64,000 nucleotides of DNA from Liriodendron chinense. Its lineage: Eukaryota; Streptophyta; Magnoliopsida; Magnoliales; Magnoliaceae. Shown in pieces: positions 58,095 through 64,000 of this stretch. The notes beneath the pieces were generated by a model, which had not been told where the DNA came from, made no database searches, and worked only from the letters and a program-made list of their open reading frames with translations. How positions within the stretch are numbered: position 1 is the first letter of the stretch; each line of letters begins with the position of its first letter. The translations under genes were made by a program, and so were the position numbers. Where the stretch lies: positions 2,905,501 to 2,969,500 of the forward strand of contig ML058466.1 in assembly GCA_003013855.2 (NCBI GenBank). The letters run 5' to 3'.

Positions 58095-60331
58095 ATGGCG
58101 GAAATCTCTGACGAAGAGATTGTTCCTTTGGGAGATGAAACCCCTGATTCCTCCGAATCCAATAACGCCAGAGTACCGGCTGGGAGATATTCCGCCTCCG
58201 GTTACTCTTCCATCTTGATGGAGGGAAGACTCTCTAACCTTAGAGAGGTATATAGGGTCCCAGACTCTGTTTCATTCAGATTGCCTGGGAGAGGGGAGAC
58301 AGCCGATGCACCACCACCTGGGTGTGTGGCTTTTTATGAATATTTTTTCAAAGTGGGCGTACGTCTTCCCCTCCACCCCTTCATACGAAACTTCCTCCGT
58401 CTCTACAAGATTGCCCCGGGCCAACTTATAGTTAACGGCTGGCGGGTTCTTCTGAGTGCTTTCGTCCTTTGGAAGCAGGCGGGTAACGAGGAGTTAACCG
58501 CTGAGGAATTTTTGAGGTTATTCCAGCTGAAGAAGGCGCCATCTAGCGAGGGTTGGTACTACCTCTGCTTCTGGCACCAGAATAACTTCATTTTGGGGAA
58601 CCCTTCTTCCAACTGCCCGGGATGGAGAAAGAAGTGGTTCTACGTTTCTGGCAACTGGGAGTCCGAATTGGGCTCCGACCCCAAAAGCCATAACGTTAAT
58701 CGCCATTTTGGCGAAGGTGGGTTAAGCATTCGTTTTATCTGTCCGAAAGAAAGAAAACCTTTGCTCCATTGGAGTTTTAATGTGCGTTCTTTTTTGTTCG
58801 CAGGAATCCCAACTGGTGTGAAGCCGAACCTGCGGGGAGGACTCAACGAGAAATTAGTTAGAGTCTACAAGCTTCCTGCGACTACACGCCACGTCAACGT
58901 CATATTAGAGTCTCGTCATCTCTGTGCAGCGGGTCTCATCTCCAGAGAAGAAATGACGAACGTTGGCGACAAAAGAGGTGCACTAGGGGTACTTCCCCGT
59001 CTGAAGGGCACGGCCTCGAAGAGGCAAAAGAAAAACGGGGGTCCCTCAAATGCACCTGCTCCCGCTGATGGGTCTGCTCGCGGTCCTCAATCGCGAGGGG
59101 TCGGCTCGGGAGGGGTCGCTACGACTTCTCGTACGACCACGACCCCTCCGGTTAACACGACCCCTCTATCCGACATGCCCCCTCCGGCTACTGCGACTCC
59201 ACCGTCAAGTGCTCGCGGTCAGCCAGTGATCGAAGTCGCCGACAATTCGTCGAAAGGCGATCGGAGGGAGGGAGGCCTCCCTCCTAAGGATATAAGATGC
59301 GAGCCTACTGGTGCTCGCGAGTCTGCGACACCTTCCGTGGGTGCCGTGGGTGCTCGCGAGACGGGCTCAAGCGAGATGGTAGTGGCCCAACCTTTCGAGT
59401 CGGGGGTTTTTGTTATCCCCCCGCACTTGCATCCTATATGCAAGTTTATGTTTGATAACATCCCTCCCAATGGCTTCGGGGGTTTGCCTGAGCCAAGCCC
59501 AGAAGCTCTCTCCACTGATATTGGAGTGAGATTGGTTCAGGTAACAACCTTTTTCCTTTTTACCAATCTCTTTGGGATTTAATAAGATGACTAGTAATCT
59601 AATCCTTCTCTCTTTATTTATATCAGAGCTTGGATCTCACGCTCCGTGTTAGGCGGGATGTCGAAGCAGCTCGCCGCAGCATGGAGGATGCGGAGAAGAA
59701 GAAAAAGACGATGGAAGCAGAGGTCCAAAGGCGGGACCGCTTGGTGAAAGCTCTGGAAGTGCAGATTGCCAAGCTGGATGAAGAGAAGAAAATTCTCCTC
59801 GTCAAAATCCAATCCCTGACTGAGCGCTTTCAGTCAGTGGATCTCCAACTCGCAAAGCTTCAGGAGCTCCATACCAAGAGCGAGAAGGAGAAGGAAATCT
59901 TCTGCCAGGACAAGATCCAGCTTGAAGGGTGGCTCAAGGATGCTCGGACCAAGCTCAAGGAGGCCCAGCAGCGACTTCAACAGTTGAAGGATGACTCCAT
60001 CCACTGGGAAGAAGAGCGAGTGGCCCTCGTTCAAATGGTATCTGATGAGGGTCCTCGCGCAGTCCAGGAGTTCCGGACTTCTCAACTTTACGACGAGGAG
60101 CGATATGAAGCGTATAACGCTGGTCGCGATTTTGCGGTCAAAGTTATGCAGCAGATTGCTCCAACTTTTAATGTTGAGGAGTTCGACAGAGTGGCTTTCG
60201 AGGCTGCAACTAGAGAAAGGGCTGCCGCTGAGAATGAAGTCACTGGGGCAACAGATGCCGCTCCTGCTCCTGAGGCTGGTCCCGAAGCTGAGAGCCGCGA
60301 GCTTGCGCAAGATGAGGATGACCAACCTTGA
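58095..60331 (+). CDS. Tat-2 antisense extra gene, spliced, intact (Transposase_28 / PF04195-type)
   Basis: Proposed exons 58095-58716, 58804-59540 and 59627-60331 give 687 codons. Introns: 58717-58803 (gaag|gtgggt...ttcgcag|gaatcc) and 59541-59626 (ttcag|gtaaca...tatcag|agcttg). Intron 1 is 87 bp without a stop, so an unspliced reading also stays open. The Tat-1 intron is 82 bp and only splicing keeps that frame in register. Residues about 40-205: VRLPLHPFIRNFLRLYKIAP, GWRVLLSAFVLWKQAG, SSEGWYYLCF and GWRKKWFYVSGNWE, the plant 'putative gypsy type transposon' domain. The middle is Pro/Ser/Thr/Arg-rich and probably disordered. The end is a long coiled coil (EKKKKTMEAEVQRRDRLVKA onward) and an acidic tail. 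Function is unknown. It lies antisense to gag-pol with its own promoter elements. Confidence 0.8.
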
Positions 60332-60500
60332 CCTCGACACCTTCCTATGTCATGTATTTTTTTTTTTTTTTACTTTTGAGAAGAAATTTGTAAACCTTTT
60401 GGTCACCATTTTAATGAACATTTATTTCTTCAGTGTTGTGTATTCTCCTTATATTTCATTTTTGCTTTGTGTTGATCTCATGTTGACTCATCAGAGATCC
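60332..60500. other. 3' flank of the antisense gene
   Basis: T-rich, with a run of about 16 T at 60356-60371, typical of plant 3' untranslated sequence. No clear AATAAA. Confidence 0.35.
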
Positions 60501-60716
60501 TTAATTCGAGCACGAGCTGCGCTGCTCGCAATTAGGTTGTACGACTGCGACCCCTTAATTCGAGCACGAGCTGCGCTGCTCGCGATTAGGGTGTACGACT
60601 GCGATCCCTGAATTCGAGCACGAGTTGCACTGCTCGCGATTAGGGTGTACGACTGCGATCCCTTAATTCGAGCACGAGCTGCGCTGCTCGCGTTTTGGAA
60701 GTGCGAACCCTTTCAC
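60501..60716. repeat. 54-bp tandem repeat x4 with palindromic core
   Basis: Units start at 60501, 60555, 60609 and 60663 (ttaattcgagcacgagctgc). Core cgagcacgagctgcgctgctcgcg can form a hairpin. The same GAGCACGAGC...GCTGCTCGC core appears in the Tat-2 LTR array (57430-57640) and, related, in the Tat-1 LTRs. Confidence 0.88.
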
Positions 60717-61056
60717 CAAGCACGAGCATCTAACTCATGAAAAAATGAATTAGACTCAATCCGGGGGTCGTGTGACCGTGTCCACGTTGAGATAGACTGA
60801 TCTATCGATTGAGATTTTGATTCTACCAAGGGTAGAAGATTGGTCAAGAGAGCACGTATGCTCTCTTCGGGGCTATTTGAGTCCAAATAAATGGGGTAGC
60901 GACCAAAAGGTGGTTTTAGCCCTACCAAAGGTAGGCAATTGGTCAAGAGAATGGTATGCACTCTCTTCAGGGCTATTTAGATCCAAGTAAATGGAGTAGC
61001 GACCAAAAGATATCTTCAACTTTATTCATAAAATGTCGTTATGAACCACATCGAAT
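60717..61056. other. Tat-2 spacer between repeats and pol
   Basis: Non-coding, with an imperfect direct repeat of ttggtcaagagagcacgtatg and ctcttcggggctatttgag type sequence at about 60840 and 60940. Confidence 0.5.
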
Positions 61057-62270
61057 CTACGGGAAGTATTGTAGCAAATGCTCCACGTGCCACGGGCGAC
61101 GCACGGGTCTGCCCTGCATGTCTTCAAGATAATAGGTACCAGGTCGCACAATCTTAATAACCCGATAAGGGCCTTCCCAATTTGGATCCAACGAACGAGC
61201 AGGGACTCCGAGTTTTTTCCTCAGGACCAAATCTCCGAGCTGGAAGGACCTAGGCCGAGCCTTAACATCTCGATAGCGAGCAATATGTTGTTGATATGCG
61301 GCTGCTGGTAATTGGGAGGCGTTTCTTCGTTCTTCCAAGAGATCGAGGTGAAGTCGGAGGTTTTCCTGATTACCTGTGGGGTCATACTGTTCGATCCGAT
61401 ACGAGGGCACTTGAATTTCCACTGGAACTACCGCATCGACACCAAATGCTAAGGAAAAAGGGGTCTCACCCGTTGACGTACGAGTTGTAGTCCTATATGC
61501 CCATAATCCTTCTGGTAGAAGTTCTGGCCATTCACCAAGCTTCATTTTTAAATGGTGCTTAATGATTTTGTTCACTGCCTCGACCTGCCCATTCGCCTGA
61601 GGATGATATGGAGAAGTGCGGAGATTACGTATCTTCCATTTTTCACAAAATTCATCAAAGGCTGCGTTGTCGAACTACGTTCCGTTGTCGGTAATTATAG
61701 TGTGAGGGAGTCCGAAACGGCATATGATATTTCTCCATATGAACTTGGTAGTTTGTTTCTCAGTAATCTTGGCTAATGGTTCTGCCTCGGCCCATTTGGT
61801 GAAGTAATCAACCGCCACAATTGCGAACTTATTTTGTCCCTTCCCTATGGGCAAAGGTCCAATGATATCGACCCCCCACTGAGCGAAAGGCCAAGGGCTA
61901 TCAACTGGAGTCATCCGTTCGGATGGTACATGAGGTATAGGTGAATAACGTTGGCACTTGTCACATTTTTTAGAAAGTTCAATTGCATCTGCTTTCATAG
62001 TGAGCCAATAATATCCTTGCCGCATCGCCTTATATGCTAGCGATCGCCCCCTGGGGTGATTACCACATGCCCCCTGGTGTACTTTGTCTAGAACACGAAG
62101 AGCTTCTTCTGGATGAAGACACCTTAAATAAGGCAAGGAAAAGCTCTTGCGCAACAATACTTCCGTCTTGCAAGGTGTACCTGGCAGCTCGAAGCCGAAT
62201 TTGTCTTGCAGCTTTCTTATCGTCTGGTAGGTATCCGTCTCTGAGATAAAGGATGATAGGATCCATCCAG
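61057..62270 (-). pseudogene. Tat-2 integrase
   Basis: The minus strand reads YLRCLHPEEALRVLDKVHQG, NHPRGRSLAYKAMRQGYYW and KKCDKCQRYSPIPHVPSERM (HHCC zinc finger); WGVDIIGPLP, VDYFTKWAEAEP and IITDNGT (first two acids of the D,D,E core), then TAG at 61677-61675; PYHPQANGQVEAVNKIIKHH; TRTSTGETPFSLAFGVDAVV; and a complete C-terminal GPY/F-type module (WEGPYRVIKIVRPGTYYLED, RRPWHVEHLLQYFP, stop at 61057). There is a frameshift at about 62160. Apart from one nonsense codon and that shift it is well preserved, and it serves as the reference for the damaged Tat-1 copy. Confidence 0.9.
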
Positions 62271-63250
62271 TATGGAGACGATTATACCGATATTACTTGC
62301 TCAAGAGTCGATTGGTCGATACTTAGGTTCTGACGATGCTCGATGGGGATCGAATGTGCTAGCTCAGATTCTGGTGCAGAAGCGAGCTTAGCTAGGGAGT
62401 CGGCAAGTTGGTTCTGCTCGCGAGGAATATGAATTATTTCATAAGTCTTCAGTTTTGCGAGCAGGATGAGGACACGAGACTTGTATAAGGCCATCCTTTC
62501 TTCTTTGGCTTCGAATTCACCAAGAACTTGGTTGACAATGAGCTGGGAGTCGCTAAGAATTAACAGATTTTGAATTGCAAGGACAATGGCCAGTTCGAGG
62601 CCAACGATTAGAGCCTCATATTCTGCTTCATTATTTGAGACGCGAGAATCGAAACGCAGAGCATATTGGAAATGCGACCCGTCGAGAGCCACTAAAATCA
62701 GGCCCGCTCCACTGCCACTGGCCCGCAACGACTCGTCCATGAAGAGTGACCAAGGAGGCTGGTCGCTGGTCATGGTATTATCATCAGGAGAGTATGTGAA
62801 TTCGGCGATGAAGTCAGCCATGGCCTGGCCCTTGACTGCGGTCCTAGGGCAGAATGAGATATCGTGCTCGCTGATCTCAACTGCCCATTTAGTTAAGCGT
62901 CCGGAAGCCTCAGGTTTTTGAAGAACTTGCCGCAGTGGATGATTCGTTGGTACTAGAATAGCGTGGGCTTGAAAGTATGGTCACAGTTTTCGAGCTGCCG
63001 TGACTAAGGCCAGGGCCAGCTTTTCCATATCAGAATACCGAGTTTCTGCATCAACTATTGCTCGACTAACATAATAACGGGCCTTTGCACCCCGGAATCT
63101 TCTCTTATTAAAGCGGCGCTAACGGCCGTAGCGGACACAGATAAATAAAGAATGAGTTGCTCGTGTGCTACAGGTTTAGATAAAATGGGGGGTGCGCTCA
63201 TGTACCTGCTTCAGTTGTTGAAAGGCTTCTTCACACTGTGGTGTCCATTT
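62271..63250 (-). pseudogene. Tat-2 RNase H region (two domains)
   Basis: The archaeal-type domain (62282-62821) is open except for a TAA at 62284-62282: LFMDESLRASGSGAGLILVA, NNEAEYEALIVGLELA, LSDSQLIVNQVLGEFEAKEE and NQLADSLAKLASAPES. Upstream, the retroviral-type RNase H reads PQCEEAFQQLKQ, a one-base insertion near 63204, YYVSRAIVDAETRYSDMEKL, AARKL, TGA at 62983-62981, and MADFIAEFTYSPD. The order RT, RNase H, archaeal RNase H, integrase is the Tat arrangement. Confidence 0.85.
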
Positions 63251-64000
63251 CCAATCAGACTTGGCCGTTGCACGAAGGAGTTTGAAGAAGGGTAAGCATT
63301 TGTCAGACGCTCACGAGATGAATCTATTTAACGATGCGATGCGACCAGCCAGACGCTGGACGTCCTTCAGAGTAACGGGGGATTTCAGCTCTATCAATGC
63401 TTTTATCTTTTCAGGATTTGCCTCAATTCCGCGCTGGCCAACCATGAACCCGAGAAATTTCCCTGCAGACACACCGAACGCACATTTTTCTGGGTTCAAT
63501 TTCATTTGATACCTCTTCATTAGGTCGAAGGCTTCTCGAAGATCAGAAATATGATCATCTTCTACGGTGCTTTTCACGAGCATGTCATCGACATAAACTT
63601 CCATATTCCTACCGATTTGAGCAGCGAACATTTTGTTGACGAGACGTTGATAAGTGGCCCCTGCATTTTTAAGACCGAACGGCATTACCTGATAGCAATA
63701 TAATCCCCGATCTGTGATGAAGGCGGTATGCTGGCTATCGGGTGGATGAATCATGATCTGGTTGTAACCAGAATAAGCATCCATAAAACTGAGCAGAGCG
63801 TGTCCAGCTGTTGAATCGACCAACTGGTCAATCCGCGGTGTCGGGAAACTATCTTTGGGGCATGATTTGTTCAAATCTGAATAGTCGACGCACATTCTCC
63901 ATTTGCCATTAGCTTTCCGGACGAGAACCACGTTCGCGACCCACTCTGGGTAGTCTACTTCCTTTATGAAATTGACCGTGAATAGCTTCTCGACTTCAGC
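63251..64000 (-). pseudogene. Tat-2 reverse transcriptase, 5' part beyond window
   Basis: Enters at the window edge (AEVEKLFTVNFIKEVDYPEW) and runs VANVVLVRKANGKWRMCVDY, FPTPRIDQLVDSTAGHALLS, FMDAYSGYNQIMIHPPDS, VMPFGLKNAGATYQRLVNKM, catalytic box VYVDDMLVKS (intact YVDD) and GKFLGFMVGQRGIEANPEKI to RIASLNRFIS, where TGA at 63313-63311 interrupts before ASDKCLPFFKLLRATAKSDW. More than 200 codons are open, better kept than Tat-1. The part before residue AEVEKL is outside the window. Confidence 0.92.

Larger units (their letters stand above)
56765..64000 (-). mobile_element. Tat-2: Tat-lineage retrotransposon, reverse orientation, 5' part beyond window
   Basis: From left: 3' LTR, polypurine tract (57668-57690), antisense gene on the plus strand (58095-60331), 54-bp repeats (60501-60716), and pol on the minus strand (61057 to the window end, INT-RNH-RT). 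It is inserted in Athila-B RT. Related to Tat-1 in all genes, with a diverged LTR. Confidence 0.9.

Noticed and set aside
59834..60340. 168-codon minus-strand frame opposite exon 3 of the antisense gene
   Set aside because: Leu/Ser-rich complement of a coiled-coil coding sequence; no motif, and absent in Tat-1.
22435..64000. Reading Athila-B, Tat-1 and Tat-2 as one very large retroelement
   Set aside because: Separate LTR pairs, target duplications and two different RT lineages show nested elements.

Overview
This window is repeat-rich nuclear DNA from a large flowering-plant genome. Nothing prokaryotic, viral or organellar is visible. Every long readable coding stretch belongs to a transposable element or is a fragment of a host gene carried or broken by one, and I see no intact host gene. 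Many fold-back repeats built on GTGGGGCCCAC arms suggest a magnoliid-type or other early-diverging angiosperm. That is an impression from memory, not a proof.

Layout. 1-2340 is a cluster of GGGCCCAC fold-back elements; one (1312-1838) has a 9-bp target duplication, and a PPR gene scrap lies at its edge. 2375-5260 holds a Rab-GTPase scrap, a CACTA-type end with a 100-bp-arm hairpin, and a second CACTA end rich in CCGTCGG. 5270-15443 is a chromovirus relic followed by Athila-like element A (gag, protease, 3' LTR), whose protease is split by a 3.0-kb solo LTR (8852-11885, 5-bp TSD). 15444-22430 is LTR-retrotransposon debris, including a gag segment repeated three times.

From 22435 to beyond the window end, one Athila-like element (B) has been opened by later insertions. 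Its own sequence is only 22435-24202, 35056-36370, 42781-44120 and 55812-56764, about 5.4 kb spread over 41.6 kb. The insertions are: (1) a 10.85-kb CACTA transposon (24203-35055, TSD TAA) carrying exons of at least three unrelated host genes (phosphoglucomutase family, LEA_2/NHL, PDR-type ABCG); (2) a roughly 6.4-kb CACTA-like element (36371-42780) carrying MAP65 exons; (3) a complete 11.7-kb Tat-lineage Ty3/gypsy element, Tat-1 (44121-55811, TSD GATGT), itself hit by a 1.5-kb solo LTR (50895-52438, TSD ATTAT); (4) a second Tat element, Tat-2, in reverse orientation from 56765 to past the window end.

The most interesting content is the extra gene that both Tat elements carry antisense to gag-pol, between pol and the 3' LTR. 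In Tat-2 it is fully open (58095-60331, 687 codons after removal of two short GT-AG introns). Both copies share an upstream G-box and TATA box with nearly identical spacing. The same gene is decayed in Tat-1, whereas in Tat-2 the gene is intact although the pol of the same element has six visible lesions.
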